A stretch of DNA of 64,000 nucleotides from Acanthamoeba castellanii str. Neff (Eukaryota > Discosea > Longamoebia > Acanthamoebidae): the NCBI RefSeq assembly GCF_000313135.1, contig NW_004457442.1, positions 1,611,669 to 1,675,668 of the forward strand, in the 5' to 3' direction. The notes below the pieces were generated by a model, which saw only the letters and a list, made by a program, of their open reading frames with translations, searched no databases and was not told where the DNA came from. Below, piece after piece: positions 1-11,693 of the stretch. The translations under genes were made by a program, and so were the position numbers. Positions within the stretch are counted from its first letter, which is position 1; every line of letters starts with the position of its first letter.

Positions 1-780
1 TCACCTGCCGAGAGAAGGACCGCCTCATCCCGCTCACCGCCGGCCGCCTCGATCTCATCAACGCCGACGGTATCGCACACGCACATGCACACGACACACG
101 ACACACGACACACGACACACGACACACGACACACGACACACGACACACACCGCACACACTCGATCGCACTCACATGCTGGCCGATGGGTGCAGAGGTGTA
201 TTCGCTGCACGATTTGGTGGAGGCGCAGAGCGGGCGGTTGGCCGCGTTCCTGGGGGAGGTGGCCAGCGGGTGGCTGCAGCACATCGCCCGCTGCGAGCTG
301 TGTCGGGGCAAGGGCAGCTTCTGTGAGGTGTGCAACAGCGACCGACCCATCTACCCATTCCAGGTACTCCCTCCCCCACACATACGACACACTCATACGA
401 CACACGCGACACACGACACACGCGACACACAACACACGACATTCCTCACTGCGGGTGTTGCTCGTCGGCAGCTGCGTACGACGACCAAGTGCGCTCGTTG
501 CCACGCGCTGTTCCACCAGGCGTGCTTCGACCCGCAGCGCTGCCCCAAGTGCGCGCGCCTCACCGCGCGCAAGCTCACCCTCCACAGCAGCCGCTCCCTC
601 AACTCCTCGCCGGCTTCCTCCTCGCCCGTCGTCGGCCACCGACCACCTTCCTCTTCTTCCTCATCCACCTCCGCTTCCTCCTGGTCCTCTTTCCCCACTT
701 CGTCGTCGCCATCGGCCTGGTCGTCCCCGTCGTGGTCCTCTTCGTCTTCGTCAGCTCGGGGGCCACCCAAATACACGTAG
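1..780 (+). CDS. PLEKHM/DEF8/Rubicon-type zinc-binding (RH) domain protein, 5' partial
   Basis: The gene enters from the left edge, so only its C-terminal part is seen. Exon 1 (to about 69) encodes TCREKDRLIPL; exon 2 (about 192-363) encodes YSLHDLVEAQSG and then HIARCELCRGKG and CEVCNSD; exon 3 (about 471-780) encodes CARCHALFHQACF and CPKCARL, then a Ser-rich tail ending at the TAG at 778-780. The pattern of CxxC pairs, His and the IYPFQ box is that of the Rubicon homology domain shared by PLEKHM1, DEF8, Rubicon and Pacer, which binds Rab7-type GTPases on late endosomes. Both introns are GT-AG and hold CACGACAC microsatellite. Which family member it is cannot be decided without the N-terminus. 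The stop lies 70 bp from that of the convergent RABGGTB gene. Confidence 0.8.
   Translation, partial: SPAERRTASSRSPPAASISSTPTVSHTHMHTTHDTRHTTHDTRHTTHDTHRTHSIALTCWPMGAEVYSLHDLVEAQSGRLAAFLGEVASGWLQHIARCELCRGKGSFCEVCNSDRPIYPFQVLPPPHIRHTHTTHATHDTRDTQHTTFLTAGVARRQLRTTTKCARCHALFHQACFDPQRCPKCARLTARKLTLHSSRSLNSSPASSSPVVGHRPPSSSSSSTSASSWSSFPTSSSPSAWSSPSWSSSSSSARGPPKYT
88..149. repeat. CACGACAC minisatellite in an intron
   Basis: Near-perfect repeats of ACACGACAC fill intron 1 of the left-edge gene. The same unit recurs at 380-440, 22729-22815 and, as its complement GTGTCGTG, in many other introns of the window. Confidence 0.85.
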
Positions 781-850
781 CGCACGTCACCATTTTTATA
801 ATTTATTGTTTTTATTTTTCCTAAAATAGAAAAAGGCAGAATTAATCAAA

Positions 851-2270
851 TTAGTTGGAGGAGTCCCAGGGGAGGGCGAGGCCGAGGCGGCGGCAGGTGC
901 GGCGGGTGAGGGCGTAGGCCGGGTCGATGCGGAGGTCGCCCTCGCCGACGTGGGCATAGCCGAGGAGCGAGAGGCCGCCGATGCCGAAGAAGGTGTGGAA
1001 GATGTCCACCATGTCGCCCGGCCGATCGGCGATGCCGCCCGACTCGACGTCCTGGCACTGCAGAATGAACCGCTCGAGCGCGCCCGCGTCGATCCACGCC
1101 AGTCGGTCGAGCAGGCACAGGGCCGACAGGACCCACCACGAGTAGCACACGTCGGCCAGCTTCTCGGGCCGCCCGTTGAGGCCGCCGTTCTCCACCTGCC
1201 GCTCGCACAGCCACCACCCGAGCTGCTCGGCGTCCATCCACTTCTCCAGCACCGCGCGGTGGTCGCCGCCCGCCGCGGGCGACTGGGCGAAGGCGGGGAG
1301 GGTGGAGGCGATGGCCAGGGCGCCGACGCAGGTGAAGGTCTGCCCGGCGTGCGACTCGGCGCCCGGCACGCACCCGAACGAGCCGTCAAAGTTGCGGCAC
1401 CGCAGCAGGTACTCGACGGCCTTCTCCACGTTCACGCCCGCGCCGCCCTGGCCCTCCTTGGCCTGGTCACAGCCCAGCGGCCCGCTGCCGGTGAGTCGAG
1501 TGGTCGCGAACGTTAGGGGAGAAAGTGGGGGGAAGAGAGTACGGGGAGACGGCCGAGAAGGGAGAGGCAGTTGAGGGCGCAGTAGACGAAGCGGGTGTCG
1601 ACTTCGCCCCACTCGTCGCCCATGAAGGCGCCGTCGGGCCGCTGCAGAGAGGCCACGTAGGCGGCCGTGCGGTCGCGGTCCACCTTGTCCAGCGCGTCCA
1701 GGATCGCCAGCACCTGCAAATAAAATATACGTAATTATTTTAATAAAAATAGTAATTTAAAACATAAAATATCGATAAGCTGAAGAATGCACAAATAAAA
1801 ATAAAATAAATAAAAAAAGATGGGCGGACCTGGATGGCGCTGAGGGTGTAGAGGAGATGGGCGTCGTGCCCGATGGAACCGCCGAAGCCGCCGTTTTCGC
1901 GCTGGCACGCCAGCACCCACGCCACCAGCTCCTTGCGCTTGGGTCCCTTTGCCTCCTCCGCCTCCTCGCCTGCACCTTCGGCGGGCGTCGACCTCTGCTC
2001 ATCTTCTGCGCCCTGCTGCTGCTCTTCCTTATTGGCAGCCTGGGCGCCACCGTCATCGTCGTCGGTGGGGAGGGCATCGAGCATGTCGAGAGCGCAGAGG
2101 CCCCAGTAGAGGCCGCTCATCTTGAGGTGCTCCGTGACCCAGTGCTCGAAGCCCTTCGTCTTGCCGCTCAGCCGACGAATGTAGCCCTTGTGCGCCTCCT
2201 CTGCCAGTCGCAGCTCCTTCTCCCCCTCCGCCTCCTTTGGCGTTGTTGTCGTTGTGGGCAGCTCCTCCAT
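851..2270 (-). CDS. RABGGTB: Rab geranylgeranyltransferase (GGTase-II) beta subunit
   Basis: Catalytic beta subunit that, with an alpha subunit and Rab escort protein, attaches geranylgeranyl groups to C-terminal cysteines of Rab GTPases. Three exons: start ATG at 2270 to about 1830, about 1716-1550, and about 1490 to the stop at 851-853. Prenyltransferase repeats are visible as [47 protein letters not shown] and [20 protein letters not shown]. Zinc-ligand positions are present as the D and C of DVCYSWW and the H of IFHTFFG; the [17 protein letters not shown] block is the family signature. An acidic Gln/Glu-rich insert (about residues 70-110) separates helices near the N-terminus and is not typical. 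Introns are AT-rich. The assignment to RABGGTB rather than FNTB or PGGT1B rests on the RPGDMVD block. Confidence 0.93.
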
Positions 2271-2667
2271 CCTCCTCGCAATCTTGTTTTTTGTTGATTT
2301 AAAAAAGTGATAGTTTCATTTTTTTTGTTTGTTTTCAGGCCTGCCACAGAAACCTTGAAAAAGACGTTCAAGGAAGATGAAGGAGAAGTGCGGTCATGAA
2401 GGGACGAGGGAAGTTCACAACAGCAGCATGGTAGGTATTACAAGGGGCACGAGAAGCAGCGCACATGCCAGCGCACATGAATGGGGGGCAGGGGGAAGAA
2501 AGAAGACCCCCTCCAGGGATGAACGATGAAGGTGATGGGGTGTGGTTGATGGTGGATAGTGGTCATGGATGTGCGGCTGCAAACCGCGAGGGGGAGAGAG
2601 AAGTCGAGCCACCGCGCGTGAGGAGCCGAGCGTGGGCGGCAGCGAGCCCGAGTTGGGGGGTGGACGA
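2271..2667. other. intergenic: RABGGTB promoter and CYRI 3' region
   Basis: No convincing coding exon. It contains the upstream region of RABGGTB (right to left) and the 3' flank of CYRI, both minus strand. T-rich tracts lie near 2285-2335. I see nothing else. Confidence 0.6.
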
Positions 2668-4093
2668 TCAGGAGGAGGCGAGGAGCTGCTTGATGTTGGC
2701 GGGGGTGTCGGGGTCGTTGAGGTGCTTTGTCGTGAAGCGAAGGGCGTTGAGGAGACCGGCCGAGGGGGACGGGGCGCTGCCAGAGCCGCCGGCCTGGGGC
2801 ACAAAGTTGCGGAGGACGGTGATGCAGCCGCGCATGTTGATGGGAGACTTCTTGTTGAAGGCGCCCTGTGGGTGGAGGTGGTCGTAGAGGATGATGGCGC
2901 CGGTCATGGCGCGCAGGCAGAACAGGTTGGTCTGGTCGGAGGAGAAGGTCTTGACCTCCACCATGTGCTGGCACACGTTGACCATCGTCGCCAGGGCGTC
3001 GGTCACGTTCTCCTTGGGCACCGTCGAGTCCTCGTTGAGGAACTTGACGGTCGTCTCCGAGAGCGAGTTCATCATCGGGGTGGGCGAGGCGAAGAAGAGG
3101 GACATGCGGTTGGCCAGCTCGTCGCGGATGGTGAGGTTCATGTCCTTCTTCGACAGCTTCATGCGGTTGAGCGTGCGCCGGTAGTAGCTGAAGTTGTTCT
3201 GGATCGCCGGGTTGACCATCTACACACCCCCACACACAAAAAGAAACACAGAGAGACACGCATCAGCCGCTGGTCATGTGTGCGAGGCGCACGGGAGTCC
3301 TGGGAGAGGGAGAAGAGGTGCACCTTGGCGTCATCGAAGCGGAGGACAAAGTCGAACACGTCGGCGAGCTGCTTGGCCAAGGCCTGCTGGTTGCCAAGGC
3401 TCTCCCTGGGCGCTTCCTTGCAGAGGGCGAGGAGCAGCTTGGGGAAGCTCTCCTCTGAAGTAGCGTGAAATCGTTGGAAGAGCGGGGTGAGAACAACAAG
3501 TACCAAAGAGCCAGAGATTCCTGGGACGGTTCCTCAAGGCTTTGATGTAAAAGGGCCTGATGTGGAATGGTACCAAGAGAAAGCGAGAAATCGTAGAATT
3601 CCTTCAGCTGATCGACGGCGGGCAGAACGGCATTCCAAGCCGCCTCCTCGTTCTCCGGGCCGGGGTTGGAAATGGCCTGATTGCGAACACAGTGGATCTT
3701 TCATCAGAACACCATTCACACGTACCAGGCGTAGTTTGCGCTAAGCCTGCTAAAAAAAAAGAAGAAGGGGCAGAGAATGCGCATGCCTTTCGAATGTACT
3801 CCTCACAACCGGGATAGGTCGAAAGCTCATCGAGAATTTGTGGGCCTTTGTTGAGCACCGCGGCTACCGCGGCGTGGATCTGCCTCTCCTCCTCGGATGA
3901 AGGCTCGGCACCTGGAACGATTAGGTACGCGTGTAAGAGGAAGGGAGAAATAGAAAGTACAACACAACATCTTTCTGAATGCAATGGTGGACCTGGCGCC
4001 CTCTACACGATTGCAAAAATTACCTTCAAAATTCAAAATAATGTCCACGCCCTTGGAGTGGTCGCCAGCGAGGAGAGAGATGAGTCCACCCAT
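2668..4093 (-). CDS. CYRI: CYRI (FAM49) Rac1-binding protein
   Basis: CYRI proteins bind active Rac1 at the membrane and oppose Scar/WAVE-driven actin assembly. The start ATG at 4093 gives MGGLISLLAG, a good N-myristoylation start like that of CYRI-B. Following exons encode SSEEERQIHAAVAAVLNKG, an ILDELSTYPGCEEYI block, KQLADVFDFVLRFDDAK and then a long last exon (about 3219-2668) with NPAIQNNFSYYRRTLNRM, ELANRMSLFFASPTPM, ILYDHLHPQGAFNKKSP, MRGCITVLRNF and LLNALRFTTKHLNDPDTPA. These match the CYRI/DUF1394 family along its whole length (about 320 aa). The Arg pair in YYRRTL lies in the region known to contact Rac1. Small exons between 3219 and 4000 are placed approximately. The gene is head-to-head with a Rac-like GTPase, 317 bp between the ATGs. 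Confidence 0.92.
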
Positions 4094-4410
4094 GTTCTAA
4101 GTTATTATCGAGGATCGAACGTTCGATCGAGTTGGAAGCTGATGATTGAGGCCGAGACCGTGAGAAGAGAAGTGAAGAAAAACGGCTTCCGCGTGGACAG
4201 CGACAGCTTGGCCCGCAATTCCCGCCTGACCAGCGCTGGCGACAGTCGCAAACTGGTCGACAGCAACCGAAAAGACCAAAGGCGACTGCATTCTTCGGCG
4301 AATTAATTGGCCGCACCACGCTGCTACTGTCGACGCCATAAACGCCATCTTGCAAAGCAACTCTCTCAATCTGTTCGCAAAAAGAGAAGGCTTCATCCCG
4401 ATCTCTACCG
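4094..4410. promoter_or_regulatory. shared divergent promoter of CYRI and Rac-like GTPase
   Basis: This 317-bp gap separates the start codons of two genes transcribed away from each other. Reading frames inside it show no similarity to either protein. It should hold both core promoters and 5' UTRs; no TATA-like box stands out. Confidence 0.55.
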
Positions 4411-5753
4411 ATGACTGAGAAGGAGGTCAAATGCGTTGTCGTCGGTGACGGCGCCGTCGGTATGTCGCGTAGTCTCCTACTGGCATCAAATTCTTCATTT
4501 CGCTTCTTTTTTAATTATTAAATTTTACGTAGTCGCCTAATCTCAATTTAAGGAGGGATCAATCAATCGCTAACGAGGGTGGGTCTGCAGGTAAGACGTG
4601 CATGCTCATTTCCTACACCGAGAATCACTTTCCTGTCGAGTACGTGCCCCCCTCTAAATTCATAAGCTTCAATCTTCAGACCCCTGCCAGTCTCATGGAC
4701 GGATTCGCACTTCGCCTCCACACGCGGCAGGTACGTGCCGACCGTATTCGATAATTATGAAGCGCAGATCCTCGTGGAGGGCCAGGAGGTGAAGTTCTCG
4801 CTCTGGGATACCGCTGGTACGTCGCCCTACACGAAATCCATTTTTCTCTGCCGCCTCCTCAAGATGGCTTCTCTATCAACGCGATCTCTTCTGCGCTCCT
4901 TCGCTCCCACTCTTCTCCTTTCTCTCCATCTACGGTGGTCTGACTGGTGGCAATGCCTGGGGCGTGTAAACGAGGGCAGGCCAGGAAGGCTATGCGCGCA
5001 TCAGGACGCTCTCGTACCCGAAGACGGACATCTTCCTCCTCTGCTTCTCCGTCGTCAACCCCTACTCCTACGAAAACGTCAAAGAGACCTGGCTCCCCGA
5101 GGTGTGCTTTCTTTCACTCCCTCCTCCTCGCACCATCGTCCCTCGCACCAACTCACGCGCGGCCATCTTCGTTCTCGCTCTCTCGCTCTCTCTCTCTCTC
5201 TCTTTCGCTCTTTCTCTCGCGCTCTCGGTCGTGTTGGGTGTTGGGCGCGATCGCGTTCTCCTAGCTGAGGCATCACTGCCCGACGACGCCGATCATTCTG
5301 GTGGGCACGAAGATCGATCTGAGAGAGGATGCCAAGACCCTCGAAGAGCTCCAAAAGAACAAGAAGGACCCCATCACGCCCGAACAAGGTGCTCCCCCCT
5401 CTCTCCCCTCTCCTTCGTGGTGATTGTGCACGCTCACGTTGGTGGTGGACATTTTACGATGGTGTGGCGCAGGCCAAAAGCTGGCCAACGAGATCAAGGC
5501 CATCAAGTACCTGGAGTGCAGCGCCCTCACCCGGCGGGGTCTCAAGAACGTTTTCGACAACGCCCTCACCGCTGTTGTCTGCGCCAAGGTACCTTTCATC
5601 GCCCACACTCGTGTGTTCGTATGCGTGTGCGGTGGTGCATGTGCGGTTGCTGTGAGACACGAGCTCACACCGCGCCACAATCATCCACTCGAGCAGCAAG
5701 AGGATTCGAGTGCGGGGTCTTCCAAGCCCAAGAAGAAGTGCAGCCTGTTCTGA
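4411..5753 (+). CDS. Rac-like Rho-family small GTPase with CAAX end
   Basis: Molecular switch of the actin system. Seven exons give a protein of about 195 residues: [17 protein letters not shown] (from 4411), [25 protein letters not shown] (switch I, canonical), [15 protein letters not shown] (G3), [14 protein letters not shown] (G4), [17 protein letters not shown] (G5, Rho type) and a last segment ending KPKKKCSLF with stop at 5751-5753. The intron at 4462-4591 splits the P-loop between GDGAVG and KT. A basic stretch followed by CSLF predicts prenylation; a terminal Phe favours geranylgeranylation by GGTase-I. The Rho-specific helix is present as [17 protein letters not shown]. Everything needed for nucleotide binding and hydrolysis (G12, T35, Q61 equivalents) is intact. 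The final intron is a multiple of three and unstopped, so its removal is inferred from microsatellite-like content. Confidence 0.93.
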
Positions 5754-6052
5754 GTCTCTCGTCCGCACCCCACTCCCGGTGCCTGTCTTTAGTTAGTTTG
5801 TTTGTTTGCCCGTCTGTTTTGTCGCCGTTGTTGTACTCCTCCTCTCACGCTCGGAGGAAAGGCTTATCTTTCCTATCCCCCAAATGTAAACACGCTTTCA
5901 CCTTCTCCCCATCTTGCTCAACTCAAACCTTGGCGCCCAGAACAGCGTAAAACAAAAGAAAAAAGCAAAAAGCAAAAAGCAAAGAGCAAAAAAAAAAAAA
6001 ACGAAACCGTAAAAGACAAGAGGCACCACTGTGATTGATTTGTTCCCCCCAA

Positions 6053-6840
6053 ATGGGTAACGCGTTGTTTGCGTCGTGTCTCCCTGACGCGCAGGCGGAT
6101 TCGCAGGCGCTTCGGGAGGCGGCGCTCAACGTGCCTCCTCCCTCTTCATCTGCAACCTCCCCCACTTCTACGCATGGGTTTTCATCTTCTGCGGATGAGG
6201 ACACAAATTCGGGGGCGGGCGTGTTCGCCTCAACCCCAACGAACAACACCACGAGCTCCTTCTCGCCCTCCTCGCCTCCCTCTTCATCCACCATCTCGCC
6301 CGGCCCTAGCGGCATCAACGTGCGTCGCGCCCCCGAGGCCGCCCCCGCCCCCCGCCGCTCTACTCCGCCTGCCGGCCACGAACGAGCCGAGGCGGCCGCA
6401 CCTGCACCCGCACCTGCGCTTGGAGGCGCCGTCAAGCCAGTCGCCAAGCCGCAGCCCCAACAGCAGCCACCCAAGAAGTACTCCTTCCGTGTCGTGTCGC
6501 GCTGCGCGTGCGCTACGTGCGAAGGGGCGACGACTTACGGCGCGTTGCATACGAACACACACAGGGTGGAGGAGGTGGACTACTTCCAGGACATGGAGCC
6601 CACCTACGTACGACCGACCATCATCCAGAAGGGTCCCGCCAAGCCACAGGCCGCCAGCCGCCTGGCCGTCGAGACCGACCCCTCCTGGGTAAGACCCCCA
6701 CGCACACGCTCACCAAAACGCACTCCCACACGCTCACCAAAACACGCTCTCACACGCTCACCTGGCGTTCGCTCATCCGGTGGCCACTACAGGAGGACGA
6801 GGCCGAAGGTGCCTGGGACGAGGACGACGGCCTGGAGTAG
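6053..6840 (+). CDS. EBAG9-like protein with acylated N-terminus
   Basis: The ATG at 6053 gives MGNALFASC, fit for N-myristoylation at Gly2 and palmitoylation at Cys9. A long Ser/Thr/Pro/Ala-rich linker follows to KPQPQQQPPKK. An intron at about 6478-6566 joins this in phase to VEEVDYFQDMEPTYVRPTI and ASRLAVETDPSW; a second intron (about 6688-6792) leads to EDEAEGAWDEDDGLE and the TAG at 6838-6840. The DYFxDMxPT motif, the SRLAxxxD box and the acidic Trp-containing end occur in the same order in EBAG9/RCAS1, a Golgi-associated vertebrate protein. Similarity is confined to these short motifs, so homology is an inference. The function in an amoeba is unknown; a peripheral membrane role is suggested by the N-terminus. 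Confidence 0.6.
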
Positions 6841-7140
6841 TGAGTAAAGATCTGCACCAACGCAAGAGAAGAAGAGGGGGAAAGGGGCGTGTCCAGCCTG
6901 GCGAACACGAACGGGAACAAGCGCGCGCGCGTGGGTTGTGAATAATTGGCCAATTATTATACGTGTGTCGTGCGTTGTGTTCTACACCAAACCCGCGTGG
7001 CACGCTCGTCTTCTCTGTGGGTGCTTTTCAAACTTTAGTTGGGCAAGACCACAGCAGGGCGGGACCAACGCGTTGGTTCGTGCCACGCGGGTTTGGGTGA
7101 TCATGCACTCGGTCTCACCCCACTCGGGGGTCTGCTTGCT

Positions 7141-10100
7141 TCAAGGCTTTCGGTCAGCTTCTCGCGAGGACTTGCGCGGCTTGCTGCCGCTGCCCGAGGA
7201 CGACGACGATGAGGCGGCGGTTGGTCGCTTGACGTTGCTGCCCAGGTCCCACTCGGCGCTGCTGTTGTTGGAGGCGATGACCGAGATGGACGACGACGTC
7301 GACGGCGACGAGCCGTCCTCGCCCTCCTCCGCCTCGCCCTCCTCCTCGTGGTTGTGGCCATGGCCGTGGCCGTGGTGGTTGTGTTCTCGCCCTTTCTCCT
7401 TCTCCTTGCCCTTGCCGCTCTTCGTTTTGCTGTCCTTGTCCTTGCGGTGCTCCTTGTCGACGCCGCTGATGCGGTCCTTCTCGTACTTCTTCTCGCCGCG
7501 CATCTTGAGCGACAGCGATCGCTTGAAGCCCGACTTTGACGACGATCCGTTTCGATTGTTCTTCTCGCGCTCGCGCTCCTTCTCCCTCTCGCGGAGTTCG
7601 CGCTCGCGCTCCTTCTTGCGCAGCCGATCGTCGTCCCACGCGTCGTGCAGGTTGAGCCGCTGCATGGTGCGCTCGAGCCGCGGGGCCAGGTGGATCATGG
7701 CGCGCGGGTCGTTCTTCATCTCGGCCATGAGGAGGTCGAGCTGCGTGACCGACGCCGACTTGTGGAGCTTCGCCTGGTGGCTCGAGTCGACGCCCACCAG
7801 GCCCACGCCGCCCATCCCGCCACCACCCAGGCCCACGCCGCCCGCCAGCGAGGGCGAGGGCGCCGCCGACGCCGCCAGCTGGTCCATGTTTGGCGCTGGG
7901 TTGATCGACTGTCGCAACGGAACCTGTCGTGTCGTGTCGTGGTGAGCGAACGGGGAGGGGTGGAAGGAATGTGCGGAACGTACCTGGGCGAGCGGGTTCT
8001 GGGTGGTGCGCGTGGGTGTGGTCTCGGCGGCCACAGTGGCGTCCGAGAGCCGGCGGCCCATGGGCAGGATGCGGCCGAGTCCCGCTCGCTTACTACCCGC
8101 CGGCTTCTTTTTCTTCTCTTTTCCCTCTGCGCGCGCGCGACCGCAACAACCCATCCGACGTCAGCTCTCTCTCACTCCCCATTTCCGTGCCGTGTGCTGT
8201 GAGCCGTGTGCCGTGTGTGCCGTGGGCGAGCGTGTGCGGAGGAGTACTTTTGTTGAGGTTGGAGGGCACGGCCGAAGAGCGCGAGTGGCGGAGGTACTGG
8301 AAGTACTCGTCCTTGCGCAGCTGCATGATGCCCAACAGTTCGCGATGCACCACCTGCTTCCTCTCCTCCACTACACAGGCGCCCGCACACGTCAGCGTTA
8401 AGCCCCCCAATAACAATTGTTGTGGGTTGTTGCCATGCAACCACGCTCTTGCCAGGTTGGTTGGAAATAAATGGATAGTGATACAACTAATAGTCATAGT
8501 AAATAGATAAACAGATACAGTGATAATAGAGAATGGATAGCGGGGGTGGATGGATGGACAGAGCGGGGCGCGCCAATAGGGATGGATATATGTATACCTG
8601 GCTGGGAGGACCTTTTGGGTTTACCTATGCGCAGATAGTGCTTGGAGACGGTGTCGTCGATGCACGAGTACAGGTCCTGCAGCCACGACTTGCGCTCCCG
8701 CGCACTGTGTGCCACCAGCAGCACCGGCGTCGCGCCGGTCGTGCCCCGCACCATGTACATCCCGTAGTCATCCTGTCATCCACAACGACACGACACACGA
8801 CACGACCGGTTGGTGAGCAATTACAAACTGCTGGGCCAATGGAGAGCGCGGGAGTCGGTCGGAGTTGATTACCTCGGCGTCGGGGTGGTTGTAGGCGAGG
8901 GGCACCTCGGAGACGGTGAGGTGGACGAGGTCGTCGATCATCTCGACGTTGTATCTGGTCTCCGATGTCAGCGCCGACGACGACCCGGACGACACGGCAG
9001 CGACGACCGCCGAAGCCGAGCGGGAGAGCGGGATCTCCGAAGAAACGAATATGGAGGAAATGGAAGACCGGCTGCCGCGCCGCGGCGACGTGGTCGGCGA
9101 CCGGCCGCCGGAAGACGACGAGGCCAGCGAGGCCGCGCCCTGCGGATTGCGCGCCGCGCCGGGCAGGGACGAGGAGGAAGCGGACGACGCAGGAGAAGAG
9201 GACGACAACGAGGAAGAAGACGATGATGATGATGAAGAGGAGGATGGGACGACCGGTCGCGTCCACAGGAGGATGTCGTTGAAGAGGAAGAGATGCCACA
9301 TGGAGTTCCTGCTGCCGTCTCGCGACACCTCCTCAATTTCGCCCTCCCGCACCAGCCGTCGCCCCAGCGTAACGATGTTCTGTTTGATTGGCGCAGCAAG
9401 GTGGTAAGAGCGTTAATTAATCAGAGAATCATCAGGAGGCGGTGAATGGGTAGTAGTACCTTGTCGGTGCCCAGGAGAGTGTTTTGGATGTGGAGGACGG
9501 TGAGGATGTGCTGGACGTCCGCACGCGAGTCCTGCACGTAGGCCGTTAGCTCCCGCAGCGAATCGCACGCTTCGGAGAGGTCGGGCCGGTCCGGATGGGT
9601 TTCCCACGTGTACCGCGCAAAGCGGTCCAGCAGGTCTCTGCATTCCATGAACGTGTTACAAATTCGATATTATTATAATAAATAAAATAATAATAAAAAA
9701 GAAATATTGCGCGGGCGATTGAGGTGGCATGAGGTCACGTACGTGTAGGCGGGGATGCGGCCCACGGGGAGTGCGAGGAAGTGTTCGAGCGTCCGGCCGT
9801 TTATAGCTGGTCCCTCGGCCACCTTTCGCAGGAATGCCACAAATCGATTATTTCTATACAGTTGACCTGTTCACACAACGAACCAAACCACGCGCGCAAC
9901 ACGACCGCGTGTGAGCAGCTTTGGGCGAATCACATGCGGAGGCCGGATCGGGCGCGTACCGAGTGTGATCAGGGCTTCTTTGTAATGTTTACAGTAGTTG
10001 GAGTAGGCTTTCAGGAAGTGGTTCATTCGTACAAATACATCGCCTGTTGCCACCGAGAACCAGAGAGCGAATGTCAGTTCTCGTTTTGTGCAACAAACTC

Positions 10101-11463
10101 GGGGAGAGAAGAGAAGAGAGCAAGCGACGAGCACCACGGGCGTACCGATTTTCTGGTAGGGTCCCCACTGGGCGTGGCGTCGAAGTATCTGCTGCAGCAA
10201 GGCCGAGTTGTAGTTCCGGATCACCTCGATGTCCGAGAACAGCGAACGCAGCGTCATCTCCGACGGCAAGATGGGCTCGTTTGTGGACAGGCTGTCGCGC
10301 AGTGGCTGAGAGGTTGTTGTTGTTGTTGTTAGGGTGAGGGGAGGCTCCGGTGGTGTGGGCTCAAGGAGCGAAAGAAGAATAGCTTACCTTGAGGTACATG
10401 TCCACGGCGAGGGTGAGATCCGCGACGTAGTCCTTCTCGGATGCGATGAGCTCGTCCACGATGGAGGCGCGCTTGCGGTTCATTCGGACTGCGAGAAGGC
10501 GGGAGGGACGGAGGGACGATAAGCAGACGCGAAGAAAGAAAGAGAAGAAGAACGAAGAGCGAAGGCGACGGTGCGCAGGCCGAGTAGGCGGTGGGGGGAA
10601 GTGCGAGGAGAGCGTACCGAGAATGCGGAAGCGCGACACACAGAGGGCGCGACGCCACAGAGCCTGGCAGGCGATGATGCGTTCCTCGCCCATAGCGTTA
10701 GAGATGGCCAGCGCCCGGTTTTCCACTTCTCGTTTTCGCTCTTCAGACCACTCTGGTGAATGAGGAGAGCGATTGAAGCAAAGCGATGGTGCATAGCAAG
10801 TAAGCAAAGGAATGCACAGAACAAGAATGGAAGTTGCAATGCAAATGGCATTCACCACAAAAATGGGTAACGCACCTTGGGTTGAGGAACGTGGTCGCGA
10901 ATTTAACATCTGGCTGGATGGGCTGCGCGTGATGATGCGCCCACTTCCCGACAAGGAAGGGCCGAGGAAGTTCCACGAGTGGTAGAGGCCGCTCCCATCT
11001 CCGGCATCGTCATCAGCGTTTTCACTACTCTCGTCAAATGACAAGTCCACTTCGTCCCCGGTGTTGTCGCCCATAATCTCTTCCTCCTCTCCATTGTCAG
11101 CCCCCTCGCTTACGCTCTCGGGCAAACTGATAGATCGCTCCGTTCTCTCTGTAAACAGAATTGGTGAGGAAAATGTGAGCTAATGTCGATGGGTAGGGCA
11201 GCTCGAGTATGATTACCGTCGGCGTGCTCTCCTTCGGAGGAGCTGCCTCGCATGAGTGGGGGATGTGATGTCAACTGGTTCCCGGCGGGAAGGCTCCTAT
11301 TGTTGCTGGTTTTGTCCTTCTTCTTCTTCTTGGTCTTGGTCTTCTTTTTGTCCATCTTCATCTTGCCTTCATCCTTGGCCTTCCCCTTCTTTTTCTTACC
11401 TTTGTCCTTATCCTTCCGCCGAGAGGAATCGTCGCCAATCAGCTTGGCGGGAGGAGCCTCCAT
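7141..11463 (-). CDS. Rho guanine nucleotide exchange factor (DH-PH) with long low-complexity arms
   Basis: Activates Rho GTPases. The likely start is the ATG at 11463 (MEAPPAKLIGDDSSRR), followed by a Lys-rich segment and an acidic segment, then an IQ-like helix (ACQALWRRALCVSRF, about 10740-10620). The DH domain runs through several exons: ASIVDELIASEKDYVADL (about 10485-10387), SEMTLRSLFSDIEVIRNYN, FVRMNHFLKAYSNYCKHY, the CR3-like LPVGRIPAY region and DLLDRFARYT. The PH domain (about 9395-8620) starts IVTLGRRLVREGEIEEVSR, contains LFLFNDILLWTRP, is split by a Ser-rich insert of about 90 residues, and resumes MIDDLVHLTVSEVPL and ERKSWLQDLYS. After it come ERKQVVHRELLGIMQ and a Gly/Ser/Lys-rich tail (8150-7141) with HGHGHGHN and KEREREL runs. 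The tail exon joins in phase through a GT-AG intron (about 8250-8133), so I treat it as the same gene. Confidence 0.85.
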
Positions 11464-11693
11464 AGTCTCCCCACCCCTCAACTGATGCCCTGTCGATCGT
11501 GTGGCCTCCCCGTGCTCCTCGGTGGTGGCAATCACCGTCCACACAACCAAACGCAAATAAATAATCTACAAAATTGTTGATAATAATTATTTTCTTACTT
11601 TGTCGGGATGGGCCGACTATCCGGGCAAAGTCAGTAACAGGGCAACATAGAAATGCCAAATCCACGCTTGCATCCAGGAAAAAAGGACAAAAT

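Noticed and set aside
58..639. Tandem CACGACAC repeats as a possible CRISPR array
   Set aside because: There are no unique spacers, the unit is 8-9 bp and lies inside spliceosomal introns of a eukaryotic genome.
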